Shown here one piece after another: positions 21,670 through 29,628 of a stretch of 38,477 nucleotides of DNA. The stretch's first letter is position 1. Every line of letters begins with the position of its first letter. The translations under genes and the position numbers were made by a program. Origin of the DNA: CAYZBF01 sp964476585 (GTDB lineage Bacteria; Hydrothermota; UBA3072); contig CAYZBF010000020.1 in NCBI GenBank assembly GCA_964476585.1, positions 1 to 38,477 of the forward strand. Reading direction: 5' to 3'. The notes under the pieces were generated by a model. The model made no database searches, was not told where the DNA came from, and saw nothing but the letters and a program-made list of their open reading frames with translations.

Positions 21670-23088
21670 ATGACGGAATGGGTAAAGAACAAAAAAGAAC
21701 TTTTACGTAGTAGGCCTACCCCTCTTTTAAAACTGCGTAAAACGACAATTGATTTAATAAATACCGCCATTGAAAAATCCCAACCTGACCATACGATTCG
21801 CGATAATGTAGCAGTCAAGAAAAATTCCCTATTAATAGGTAGCACTTCTTCCAACCTGAACGAAATAGAGAGCGTGTATGTAGTTGGATTTGGTAAGGCC
21901 TCGTATACTATGGCCAAAGTAATGGAAGAAATTCTTGGCGACAGGATAAGATATGGTGTTGTTTCGACCAAGTTCGGTTACGGCGGTAAACTGAAAAAAA
22001 TCAAAGTTGTTGAAGCGAGTCATCCCATTCCGTCAATAGAAGGATTAAAAGCCGCTCAGGAGATCACAAAGGTAGTTAAATCGGCTACCGAGAGAGATCT
22101 CATTCTCTTTCTGGTTTCGGGGGGTGGTTCAGCATTAGCTCCATTTCCTCCCCCCGGAATCATCTCTCTTTCAGATAAACAAAAGGCAAACAGCCTTTTA
22201 TTAGCATCTGGAGCATCCATTGAAGAAATAAATGCAGTCAGAAAACATATATCATTGATAAAAGGTGGTAGATTTGCTGAACTTTCATATCCAGCAAAAG
22301 TTATAAGCCTTATTATCTCTGATGTTGTTGGAGATAGATTGGATACAATAAGCTCAGGACCCACAGTACCCGACAACACTACTTTTAAAGATGCTTACAG
22401 GGTTATTGAAAAATATAGTCTTTTAGATAAGATGCCGCATAGTGTGATAGAGCATATTAAAGAAGGATTTGACGGTAGAATACCGGATACCCCAAAAGAA
22501 GGAAATGAATGCTTCAATAATGTTCAAAACATCATTCTACTCAATAACTTTTCCGTGCTTAAAGCAATAGAAACAGAAGCAAAGAGTCTTGGATTTAATA
22601 CAATGATACTCTCCTCAGAGATTGAAGGAGAGAGTATTGATGTGGGTAAAGTGCTTTCAGGCATTTCCAGGGAGGTTATAAAGACCGGGCATCCCATAAA
22701 GCCTCCCGCGGTTATCATAAGCGGAGGAGAAACAACAGCGACCCTGAACGACTCTACCGGATGTGGAGGACCAAACCAGGAATGTGCAGTAGGATTTGGC
22801 ATGAATACCCCGATCGAGACTGAATTAGTTTTTGCTGCAATAGATTCTGACGGTACAGATGGTCCTACGGATTTTGCAGGAGGAATTGTTGATTCAATGA
22901 GTAGAGAAATCTGGCTTAAATCAGGGATTGATATTGATAGAGAAATAAATAATCATAATACGAGTGAAATTCTCAAGGTATCCCATGACCTTATTATAAC
23001 AGGCTCAACCGGAACTAATGTAAATGATATAAGAATACTTTTGGTCTCTAAGACCCAAAATCCAAAAGGAGATGTAAATGATGAATGA
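21670..23088 (+). CDS. Glycerate 2-kinase (MOFRL family)
   Basis: A 472-residue kinase of the GckA/TtuD type, phosphorylating D-glycerate at C2 to give 2-phosphoglycerate for glycolysis. The N-terminal domain shows LILFLVSGGGSALAPFPPPG, NAVRKHISLIKGGRFAELSY and SLIISDVVGDRLDTISSGP; the C-terminal MOFRL domain shows VIISGGETTATLNDSTGCGG and FAAIDSDGTDGPTDFAGG. Length is normal for the family. It starts six bases after the porin remnant and overlaps the permease gene by 11 bases, so uptake and phosphorylation are coupled. The ribosome site (AGG) is weak. Confidence 0.92.
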   Translation: MTEWVKNKKELLRSRPTPLLKLRKTTIDLINTAIEKSQPDHTIRDNVAVKKNSLLIGSTSSNLNEIESVYVVGFGKASYTMAKVMEEILGDRIRYGVVSTKFGYGGKLKKIKVVEASHPIPSIEGLKAAQEITKVVKSATERDLILFLVSGGGSALAPFPPPGIISLSDKQKANSLLLASGASIEEINAVRKHISLIKGGRFAELSYPAKVISLIISDVVGDRLDTISSGPTVPDNTTFKDAYRVIEKYSLLDKMPHSVIEHIKEGFDGRIPDTPKEGNECFNNVQNIILLNNFSVLKAIETEAKSLGFNTMILSSEIEGESIDVGKVLSGISREVIKTGHPIKPPAVIISGGETTATLNDSTGCGGPNQECAVGFGMNTPIETELVFAAIDSDGTDGPTDFAGGIVDSMSREIWLKSGIDIDREINNHNTSEILKVSHDLIITGSTGTNVNDIRILLVSKTQNPKGDVNDE

Positions 23089-24427
23089 AGTCTGGCTTCT
23101 GGTTGTTTTCGTTTTATCTATTATTTTTATAATCTGGGCAACCGCAAAAATAAGGTTGCATGCCTTTATTGCTTTACTCCTTGCAGCATATTTTGTAGGT
23201 ATTTGTTCAAAGATGTCATTACCTGATATTGTTACTACAATTTCTAAGGGATTCGGCAATACAATAGGTTACATTGGTATTGTCATAGCAGCGGGTACTA
23301 TTATCGGTACCTTCCTTGAAAAATCCGGTGGAGCCTTATCTATGGCAGATGCATTACTTAGAATTGTGGGCAAATCGAAGAGTCCACTTGCAATGGCTAT
23401 AACCGGGTTCATAGTTTCAATACCTGTATTCTGCGACTCGGGTTTTGTTATTATGGCTCCCTTAAATAAGGCACTTGCAAAGGAATCCAAGATCAGCTTA
23501 GCAACTTTTGCAATGGCTTTGAGTCTCGGCCTTTACGCTACACATACTATGGTCCCGCCAACACCAGGGCCTATTGCCGCCTCAGGTTTACTCTCAGCCG
23601 ATTTGGGAACTGTTATAATTTTTGGATTAATAGCATCCGTGCCAGCAATGATTGTCGGATATTTCTTTGCAACCAAGTTTGCCTCAAAGTTCGATGTTCA
23701 ACCTGATATAATGGAAACTTACGAAGAGCTTAAGAGAAAACATAAAAAACTGCCTTCTGCTTCAATGGCTTTTCTCCCTATTATTGTACCCATCGTACTA
23801 ATAGTTTTTAAATCCATCGCTGATTTTCCCGCCCATATCTTTGGTGTTGGGAATTTTAAAAATATTATTGATTTTGTTGGTCATCCTATATCTGCTCTGC
23901 TTATAGGAGTTTTCATTGCCTTCGGAATGGCGCCAAACCTCAAGGAAGAAATAATAGGCACAAAAGGATGGGTTGGAGTTGGGCTTGTTAATGCTGCAGT
24001 GATTATTCTAATCACAGGTGCAGGTGGTGCATTCGGCGCAATGCTTAAGGCTACACCTATAACCGAGTACTTGAAGCAGCATCTTGTCCACTATAGACTG
24101 AGTATATTCCTTCCTTTCTTGATAGCTGCAGCCCTTAAAACAGCTCAGGGTTCATCAACTGTAGCAATAATAACTACATCTTCCATTTTGGCTCCTATAC
24201 TTGCTTCCCTTGGGCTTGCTTCTCCTGTTGGGCGTGCCTTAGCTGTGATTGCTATAGGTGCAGGATCAATGGTAGTATCACATGCTAATGATAGCTACTT
24301 CTGGGTAGTCTCCCAGTTCTCCAATATGGATGTGGCTACAGCATATAAAACGCAAACGCTGGGGACCTTACTGGAGGGATTGGGCGCATTGATTGCTATA
24401 GCAATTATGGCAATGATACTTCTATAA
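23078..24427 (+). CDS. GntP-family gluconate/glycerate permease
   Basis: A 449-residue inner-membrane symporter of the GntP family, which takes up gluconate, glycerate or related hydroxy-acids. Family motifs are visible: FIVSIPVFCDSGFVIMAPLN, HTMVPPTPGPIAASGLL, AALKTAQGSSTVAIITTSSI and GSMVVSHANDSYFWVVSQFS. About a dozen hydrophobic helices fit. Its start lies inside the end of the glycerate kinase gene (GGAG six bases upstream). Given that neighbour, glycerate is the most likely substrate, although a family member cannot be assigned to a substrate by sequence alone. It ends just before the operator-like palindrome of the next operon. Confidence 0.93.
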   Translation: MMNEVWLLVVFVLSIIFIIWATAKIRLHAFIALLLAAYFVGICSKMSLPDIVTTISKGFGNTIGYIGIVIAAGTIIGTFLEKSGGALSMADALLRIVGKSKSPLAMAITGFIVSIPVFCDSGFVIMAPLNKALAKESKISLATFAMALSLGLYATHTMVPPTPGPIAASGLLSADLGTVIIFGLIASVPAMIVGYFFATKFASKFDVQPDIMETYEELKRKHKKLPSASMAFLPIIVPIVLIVFKSIADFPAHIFGVGNFKNIIDFVGHPISALLIGVFIAFGMAPNLKEEIIGTKGWVGVGLVNAAVIILITGAGGAFGAMLKATPITEYLKQHLVHYRLSIFLPFLIAAALKTAQGSSTVAIITTSSILAPILASLGLASPVGRALAVIAIGAGSMVVSHANDSYFWVVSQFSNMDVATAYKTQTLGTLLEGLGALIAIAIMAMILL

Positions 24428-24451
24428 TCTATAAGAAAAATATGATCAGTA

Positions 24452-24467
24452 GGGAGATATATCTCCC
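24452..24467. promoter_or_regulatory. 16-bp perfect palindrome (operator-like)
   Basis: GGGAGATATATCTCCC is a perfect palindrome ending two bases before the -35 of the kinase/regulator promoter. No T-tract follows, so termination is unlikely. It could bind a dimeric regulator, perhaps the downstream response regulator itself. Confidence 0.55.
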
Positions 24468-24469
24468 CA

Positions 24470-24498
24470 TTGACATTTCTTTATATGTAGATTATCCT
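24470..24498 (+). promoter_or_regulatory. Promoter of the kinase/regulator operon
   Basis: TTGACA (24470-24475), a 17-base spacer and TATCCT (24493-24498). Transcription would start near 24505, three bases before the ATG at 24508, giving an essentially leaderless mRNA. Confidence 0.6.
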
Positions 24499-24507
24499 CA
24501 AATTATA

Positions 24508-26805
24508 ATGAAAAAACTGCCATATATAATGGTATTTTTCTTGTTTACCTTATTGGGATGTCAATTTTTACCTAATTTTCCGAGTGAAGAAGAAAATCTC
24601 TTCTTAATTGATAACTTTTTTCAGAAGGAAGGAAAGTTCTATTGTATACCAATTAATATATCAAATGGGCCTTCAAGTGAATTTCTTGTTTTCTCTCAAG
24701 ATTCAAATTGTATCTATCTTTTAGATTCAAATTTTACAACTCTCAAGACTCTTTCAATTAAAGGAATCCCTGTGTTCGATGGAATTAGAAATATTAAGAC
24801 TTTTCCAGTAGATAGTTTTGGACATACTGGCGCATATTTTCTGGATAAAAGTGAAAAATTATACTACCTTCGAAACGAAACAGGTTTTGAAGTAATAGAT
24901 CTCGCAAAAATATCTCATCAGTTAGATAGGAGTATCTCGGTTGTCAAAACTTCCTTCATGAGCCGTTATGGCTTAACTTTATTTCTTGTAACTGAGAATA
25001 AAGATTCTGTGAGTTATTACCTTTATAGCCTTAAACCGTTTGAGCTAAAAGAGAGATTTTTGGATAGTGGAAGACCCTTACAGTTCTATAGCGAAGGCAA
25101 TAAATATTATTCTCTTGTTAAGGATGAAAATTATAAGGTATTCTCGTTCAATAATGGAATATTTCAATCAGAAACCCCTATTCCCAAAAAAATAGAGAGA
25201 TTCTGCGTCCCTGAGGATTCAAAAAATGGAATGGTGATATGTTTAACAGATGTCTCTGAAAATACCAAGGAAGTTTGGGAAGTCTCGACAGTAGATTCAA
25301 TCTCGAGTAGAATCGTAGGATTCCCAGGCGAAAAAGTTAGTTACTTTGCTTGTTATGGAGGATCAAAACAATTATTAATTGCTGTAGATGATACACTTAT
25401 GTACACAGTTGCACATAAAAGTCTGAAGAAAATCACCTTTTTGCCAATAGACACAATTTTTGTATTCCATGGTCTGCTTGGATGGGATGAATCTACAATG
25501 TGCACGCTTTCCAAGGATAAAAAAGCTACTATTTATGATGCTTCTATACGTCCAATAAGTTCTATTCATAACCTTAAGTCATTATATGAATTCAAGAAAG
25601 GAGAAATTTCCGGACTTGTTATAAATAGATCCAACGGTTTTACAATATCCTATTTAAATCTGAACATTCTATCTGTTAAGAGGATACTTTTTATTATGCT
25701 TCTTGTAGTATTAATAATTTCAGGATTGTTAGTTATTGTATGGCTTTTTTACAAACTTCGGTTTCAGCTTTCTTTACATAATAAACTTCTTGCGAGTTCC
25801 GAAAATATGATAATCGTCACTGATAATTGGGGTTTAGTTGTGTTTATGAACGATAAAATAAAGTCCTTTTTATCTTCTGTTATAAGTTCCCAGATTCATT
25901 ATAAGAAGGTTTGTTTAAGACATATATTAGAAAATTCTCCCTTTGAGAAACTATTGAGGCTTTTCGAAAAGGCAAAATCGAGCAAGGAGGAAATTGAGGA
26001 TGTTCTGGAAGTGTCGATCAATCAGAAACATCATACTCTGGTTACAAATGTTTCTCCTATGAAGGGCACGAGAAACTCTGTAGTTGGCTATGTGATTAAT
26101 GTTGAGGACGTGTCAGATATTATTGAAAATAAAAGAATGCTGGCATGGGCAGTAATGGCAAGGAACATCACCCATGAAATCAGAAATCCTTTATCATCTA
26201 TCGTTCTTGCGGCTAGAGGACTGGAGAAAAGATTGAGTAACGAATCGAAGATAGATGAATGCGAGTATGAAAAATATCTGGATGTGATAAAAGCTGAATT
26301 AGGAAGAATCAATTACCTCATTACAACTCTTTTAAAACTATATATGGACAAGAAAGTGAAACCGGGATTTGAAGATATAAATAAACTTGTGAAAGATTTA
26401 TTGGAGTCCATCAAAACAAAGATACCCAAAGAGGTAAAGTTATCCTTAGAGTTGCAAGAGGATATGCCTTATGTGGTTGCAGATAAAGATCTTGCAATGT
26501 TGGCAATTATAAATATTGTTAATAATGCTATTGATTCGACTGGCAGCCGAGGGTCTATAAAAATAAGCACTTATTTAGATAGTAAATTCGCTATACTTGA
26601 GATCCGGGATAATGGTAAAGGTATTGATAAATCGTCATTATCCAAGGTGAAGGAGTTAGGTTATACAACAAAGGAAACGGGCTTTGGTTTGGGATTAACT
26701 ATTGCAGATGAGATACTCGAGAAATTTGGTGGGCAACTATTGATAGAAAGTGAAAAACATACAGGAACAACTGTTTATTTGGAATTCAGAATACGAGGCG
26801 AATAA
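24508..26805 (+). CDS. Sensor histidine kinase with lipoprotein-type N-terminus
   Basis: A 765-residue sensor kinase. The ATG at 24508 gives MKKLPYIMVFFLFTLLGC, a lipoprotein signal peptide with lipobox LLGC (Cys18); an upstream ATG at 24442 would translate through the operator and promoter. Residues 20-385 are an extracytoplasmic, beta-rich sensor of repeating blade-like segments. A transmembrane helix at about 392-415 (FIMLLVVLIISGLLVIVWLF) leads to a PAS-like domain, then HisKA with H556 (THEIRNPLSSIV) and a HATPase_c domain with N box (NIVNNAIDS), G1 (DNGKGID) and G2 (GFGLGLTIAD). It partners the regulator that begins in the TAATG overlap. The signal sensed is unknown; the adjacent glycerate genes are one possibility. 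Confidence 0.85.
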   Translation: MKKLPYIMVFFLFTLLGCQFLPNFPSEEENLFLIDNFFQKEGKFYCIPINISNGPSSEFLVFSQDSNCIYLLDSNFTTLKTLSIKGIPVFDGIRNIKTFPVDSFGHTGAYFLDKSEKLYYLRNETGFEVIDLAKISHQLDRSISVVKTSFMSRYGLTLFLVTENKDSVSYYLYSLKPFELKERFLDSGRPLQFYSEGNKYYSLVKDENYKVFSFNNGIFQSETPIPKKIERFCVPEDSKNGMVICLTDVSENTKEVWEVSTVDSISSRIVGFPGEKVSYFACYGGSKQLLIAVDDTLMYTVAHKSLKKITFLPIDTIFVFHGLLGWDESTMCTLSKDKKATIYDASIRPISSIHNLKSLYEFKKGEISGLVINRSNGFTISYLNLNILSVKRILFIMLLVVLIISGLLVIVWLFYKLRFQLSLHNKLLASSENMIIVTDNWGLVVFMNDKIKSFLSSVISSQIHYKKVCLRHILENSPFEKLLRLFEKAKSSKEEIEDVLEVSINQKHHTLVTNVSPMKGTRNSVVGYVINVEDVSDIIENKRMLAWAVMARNITHEIRNPLSSIVLAARGLEKRLSNESKIDECEYEKYLDVIKAELGRINYLITTLLKLYMDKKVKPGFEDINKLVKDLLESIKTKIPKEVKLSLELQEDMPYVVADKDLAMLAIINIVNNAIDSTGSRGSIKISTYLDSKFAILEIRDNGKGIDKSSLSKVKELGYTTKETGFGLGLTIADEILEKFGGQLLIESEKHTGTTVYLEFRIRGE

Positions 26806-28160
26806 TGAAGAGGGAGATTCCTAAAATTTTAGTGGTAGACGATGAGAAAAATATTGTCCTATTCCTCTCAGAGATCTTAGAGGATGAGGGATATATCGTT
26901 GATAGTGCTGAAGATGGGGGAACTGCTTTAGAAAAAGTTTTTAAAAACAATTATAGTATTGTTTTGCTTGACTTGAAGATGCCTCGAATGGATGGAATAA
27001 CTTTCATGAAAAAGCTATATAAAAGTGATGTTGATGTCGCTGTGATTGTTTTAACAGGACACGGCACGATACAGGATGCATTACTTTGCACAAAATTAGG
27101 TGCATATGATTTTCTTGAAAAGCCGATAGATGTTGATAAAATTCTACTCATTCTAAAGAATTGTCTTAAAGAAAAGAGGTTAATACTGGAGAACAGGATA
27201 TTAAAAGGTGAGGAACAAAAGCCTGTTTTCTATTCAAAGCCAATGAAAGCGATCAAAAGAATTATTAATGATAATGCATATTCTAATGCACCGGTTTATA
27301 TAAATGCTCCATTGAATTCCGATAAAATATCTCTTGCCAGGTATATACACCAAGTTTCAAAAAGAAAGGAATGTCCCTTTATTTTCTTTGACTGTTCCTT
27401 TGCCCCAAGGGAACTTTTACAAAAAAGTTTATTTGGTTATTCTTCGGAATCCGGCAAATATATCTTTGAAGGAAAATTTCAACAGGCACATACTGGAACA
27501 CTTTTCCTTGATAACATCGAACATTGTCCTTTTGATATACAAAAGGGGATATTAAGCTATTTGTCTATGGGGACAGTTTTGAGAGACAATGATACCGTTG
27601 GAGAGGTCCTTGATTTGAGGCTCATATTTGCATCCGGAGAAAATTTGAGTTTACTTGTTGAAGAAAAAAAATTCGATCCTCGGTTTCTCTTCGCCATAGA
27701 TGTTGTAAGATTAGATATACCTCCATTGGGTACTAGAAAGGAGGATATTCCGGTTTTGTTCCAACAGTTTCTCAATATGCTTTCTCAAAGAGATAATCTC
27801 TCTGAAAAAGCTATTGAAGAGGATGTTTTTAAACTCTTAAAATCTTATCCCTGGCCTGGTGATGTTGAAGAATTAAAGAGTTTTGCAAATAAAGTATATT
27901 CCCTTTTATTTCAGCTTGAAAGGGTAACCCTGAAGGATATAGAATCTATCTGGTTAAATCACAAAGGAGTGAAGGATAAAACGCTAACAAGACAGAAAAA
28001 GTTCAAATCTCTAAAGCTCGCAAAATGGGAATTAGAGAGAGAATATATACAAAAGGTTCTCGAATTTTGTAACTGGGATGTGCCTAAATCTGCCAATATT
28101 CTCAATATAGAAAGAACTTACCTCTATTCCAAGATAAAAAGACTAAAAATACATAGATAG
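26805..28160 (+). CDS. NtrC-like response regulator with a degenerate AAA+ domain
   Basis: A 451-residue protein: receiver domain with phospho-acceptor D56 (SIVLLDLKMPRMDG), a central AAA+-like region, and a Fis-type helix-turn-helix (WDVPKSANILNIERTYLYSK). The order is that of sigma-54 activators, but the Walker A loop (normally GExGTGKE) is replaced by NAPLNSDK, the GAFTGA sigma-54 contact is missing (SSESGK instead), and Walker B reads LFLDNIEH rather than LFLDEIGE. The fold is otherwise kept (GTLFLDNI, DVVRLDIPPLGTRKEDIP, YPWPGDVEEL). It therefore probably does not hydrolyse ATP or activate sigma-54, but works as a phosphorylation-controlled DNA-binding protein on sigma-70-type promoters. 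It is coupled to the kinase by TAATG. Confidence 0.88.
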   Translation: MKREIPKILVVDDEKNIVLFLSEILEDEGYIVDSAEDGGTALEKVFKNNYSIVLLDLKMPRMDGITFMKKLYKSDVDVAVIVLTGHGTIQDALLCTKLGAYDFLEKPIDVDKILLILKNCLKEKRLILENRILKGEEQKPVFYSKPMKAIKRIINDNAYSNAPVYINAPLNSDKISLARYIHQVSKRKECPFIFFDCSFAPRELLQKSLFGYSSESGKYIFEGKFQQAHTGTLFLDNIEHCPFDIQKGILSYLSMGTVLRDNDTVGEVLDLRLIFASGENLSLLVEEKKFDPRFLFAIDVVRLDIPPLGTRKEDIPVLFQQFLNMLSQRDNLSEKAIEEDVFKLLKSYPWPGDVEELKSFANKVYSLLFQLERVTLKDIESIWLNHKGVKDKTLTRQKKFKSLKLAKWELEREYIQKVLEFCNWDVPKSANILNIERTYLYSKIKRLKIHR

Positions 28161-28289
28161 TTCTTTTGTAAAGTTTATAAATTCTTCAGGTTTTTGCTTG
28201 ACATTGTGACAATTATTAAGTTGCAATATCTTCTCTAATAAATGATGATAGTTGGTTCTCCGATTTAAAAATTTCAAAAGACACAATCC

Positions 28290-28318
28290 TTGACATTAAT
28301 GTAAAAATATTCTATGAT
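28290..28318 (+). promoter_or_regulatory. Sigma-70-type promoter for the PNPOx-like gene
   Basis: TTGACA (28290-28295) and TATGAT (28313-28318) with 17 bases between. The leader is about 105 bases. The promoter and first part of the leader resemble 29370-29444. Confidence 0.7.
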
Positions 28319-28363
28319 TGCCCAATGGGAAGCTTGAAAGTCCATAGAAGTAAAATTTCACAG
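28290..28363 (+). repeat. Promoter-plus-leader element, copy 1
   Basis: This stretch resembles 29370-29444: both run TTGACATTA, then a -10 at the same distance, then GGAAG, then a 21-base CATAGA...TCACAG block with 18 identical positions. Only one base of length difference separates the copies. Confidence 0.6.
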
Positions 28364-28430
28364 AATTGGTTAACCTCATCGGTCTTCGGTCTTTCAACCA
28401 TCAACTAATTAATATAATAGGAGGAATTAA

Positions 28431-28862
28431 ATGGATGAAAAATTAGCAAATTTAAAAAAAGAAGTGTGGAGCCATTTCGAACACACACAAATTATTTTCC
28501 TGGCTACCGCTGAGGGGAATAAACCAAGGGTAAGACCTATTACACTTATATATTTCAATGACAAATTCTGGATTACCACAGGCATAGATAGTGCAAAGGT
28601 AAAACAGATAAAGGAGAACCCGAATATTGAGTTCTGTCTATTGTTTAAAGAAGGCGAATATAACGGTTACATTAGAGGGGGAGGATTAGCAAATATAATA
28701 GAAGATAGCAAGATAAGAAAATCAGTAGCAGATAATACCCCATTTTTCAAGGAATACTGGGAGAGCCCGGATGACCCGAATTTTGCGCTACTGGAGATTA
28801 TTGTCAGAGAAATAGAGTATCTAAAACCAGAGGGATTCTTGGCAGAAAGATTTTCAGTATAA
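28431..28862 (+). CDS. Pyridoxamine 5'-phosphate oxidase-family protein
   Basis: A 143-residue split-barrel flavin-binding protein of the PNPOx-like superfamily. The core is recognisable: TQIIFLATAEGNKPRVRPITL, then DKFWITTGIDSAKVKQIKEN and EFCLLF. Members of this small class are usually general flavin- or F420-type reductases rather than true PdxH, which is longer. The start ATG has GGAGGAATTAA upstream. It stands alone behind its own promoter. Confidence 0.88.
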   Translation: MDEKLANLKKEVWSHFEHTQIIFLATAEGNKPRVRPITLIYFNDKFWITTGIDSAKVKQIKENPNIEFCLLFKEGEYNGYIRGGGLANIIEDSKIRKSVADNTPFFKEYWESPDDPNFALLEIIVREIEYLKPEGFLAERFSV

Positions 28863-29136
28863 TGCTCAATTCCCCTGCACCCAGCTTTGTCATTGGGTAA
28901 TGTTTAAGCCTTACAACCCGACTATGACCTTGTCCAGGATGCTTCGATTTTCTCGTTCGCTTCCTAATCAATTCTTCTCTTGCAATCTTCGAGCCGCATT
29001 TTAGACATGTCATTTCTAAACATGATGTTCCCACTTGATGAGATATTCTATATCCACATTTTGGGCAGACACAATATCCACCGGTGCCACAACCCCTTCC
29101 ACTCTTTCCATTTTTTACCTCGATTTGTACTACTAG
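28804..29136 (-). CDS. Small zinc-ribbon protein without a normal start codon
   Basis: On the minus strand a frame reads VEVKNGKSGRGCGTGG-type text (exactly VQIEVKNGKSGRGCGTGGY), CVCPKCGYRISHQVG, then CLEMTCLKCGSKIAREEL. Two CxxC pairs make a zinc ribbon, and the GRGxGxGG...CVCPKCG pattern is one I associate with a small conserved family in anaerobes. The frame has no ATG/GTG/TTG before these residues; upstream is a TAA (29140-29142). AAGGAG at 29147-29152 stands 10 bases before an in-frame CTA (29134-29136), with GTA and ATC further in. I use CTA only as a provisional boundary. The C-terminal part beyond about residue 65 runs into the antisense of the PNPOx-like gene and may not be native. 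Confidence 0.5.
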   Translation of the reverse strand, partial: LVVQIEVKNGKSGRGCGTGGYCVCPKCGYRISHQVGTSCLEMTCLKCGSKIAREELIRKRTRKSKHPGQGHSRVVRLKHYPMTKLGAGELSIILKIFLPRIPLVLDTLFL

Positions 29137-29369
29137 ATATTAATATCTCCTTGTATTCTTCGAACTACATATGCTATGTTTTTTCACTAATATAATTATA
29201 CATAATCTTCCTCAAAAATCCACTGAGTTCATAATAAGTAAGGATTTCATTTAACCCCCAAAACCCGCAATGGAAGAGAGGTTGTTTGGATTCCGCCTGA
29301 CTCTATGTTGAGGAACCAGTGATTCTTTGAGAGCTATAGATGTAAGGGGTTACGTTTATTTTGTTATCA
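29137..29369. other. Intergenic stretch with no recognised gene
   Basis: Apart from the AAGGAG and a TATAAT-like -10 (29195-29200, minus strand) probably serving the zinc-ribbon frame, I see no gene or known RNA here. With 29370-29628 this makes almost 500 bases without a called CDS. Confidence 0.4.
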
Positions 29370-29398
29370 TTGACATTAGCACGAAAACACTGTATAAT
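29370..29398 (+). promoter_or_regulatory. Consensus sigma-70 promoter for the aminotransferase
   Basis: TTGACA (29370-29375), exactly 17 bases, and TATAAT (29393-29398): a full consensus match. Transcription should start near 29405, leaving a leader of about 224 bases. Confidence 0.8.
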
Positions 29399-29444
29399 TT
29401 ATCTAGTAGGAAGAATGTCAGCTCATAGAGGTGAAATGTCACAG
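29370..29444 (+). repeat. Promoter-plus-leader element, copy 2
   Basis: The homologue of 28290-28363 (see that entry). The rest of the leader, 29445-29614, shows no assigned function; the ORF through it has no ribosome site. Confidence 0.6.
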
Positions 29445-29628
29445 TTTCAAAGAAGTAGGTCATGGAGTAAGATTTATTCAATAGGAAGTGTATACGAAAC
29501 TTGCTTCAATATTACTCTAGATCGTATGGTATATCCAAACTTCAGTTCTTATACAAGCGAGTTATACGCATACTTTGCAAGGATTTTTATTATATATTAC
29601 GAAATAAGTTTAGAAAGGAGAAGATGAG

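Noticed and set aside
24452..24467. Palindrome as terminator of the GntP gene
   Set aside because: No T-tract follows; it sits directly against a -35 hexamer, so an operator is more likely.
29361..29627. 88-residue plus-strand ORF before the aminotransferase
   Set aside because: It begins inside the region upstream of the consensus promoter, has no ribosome site and covers the leader; a distant likeness to an IS21-type N-terminus is too weak to call.
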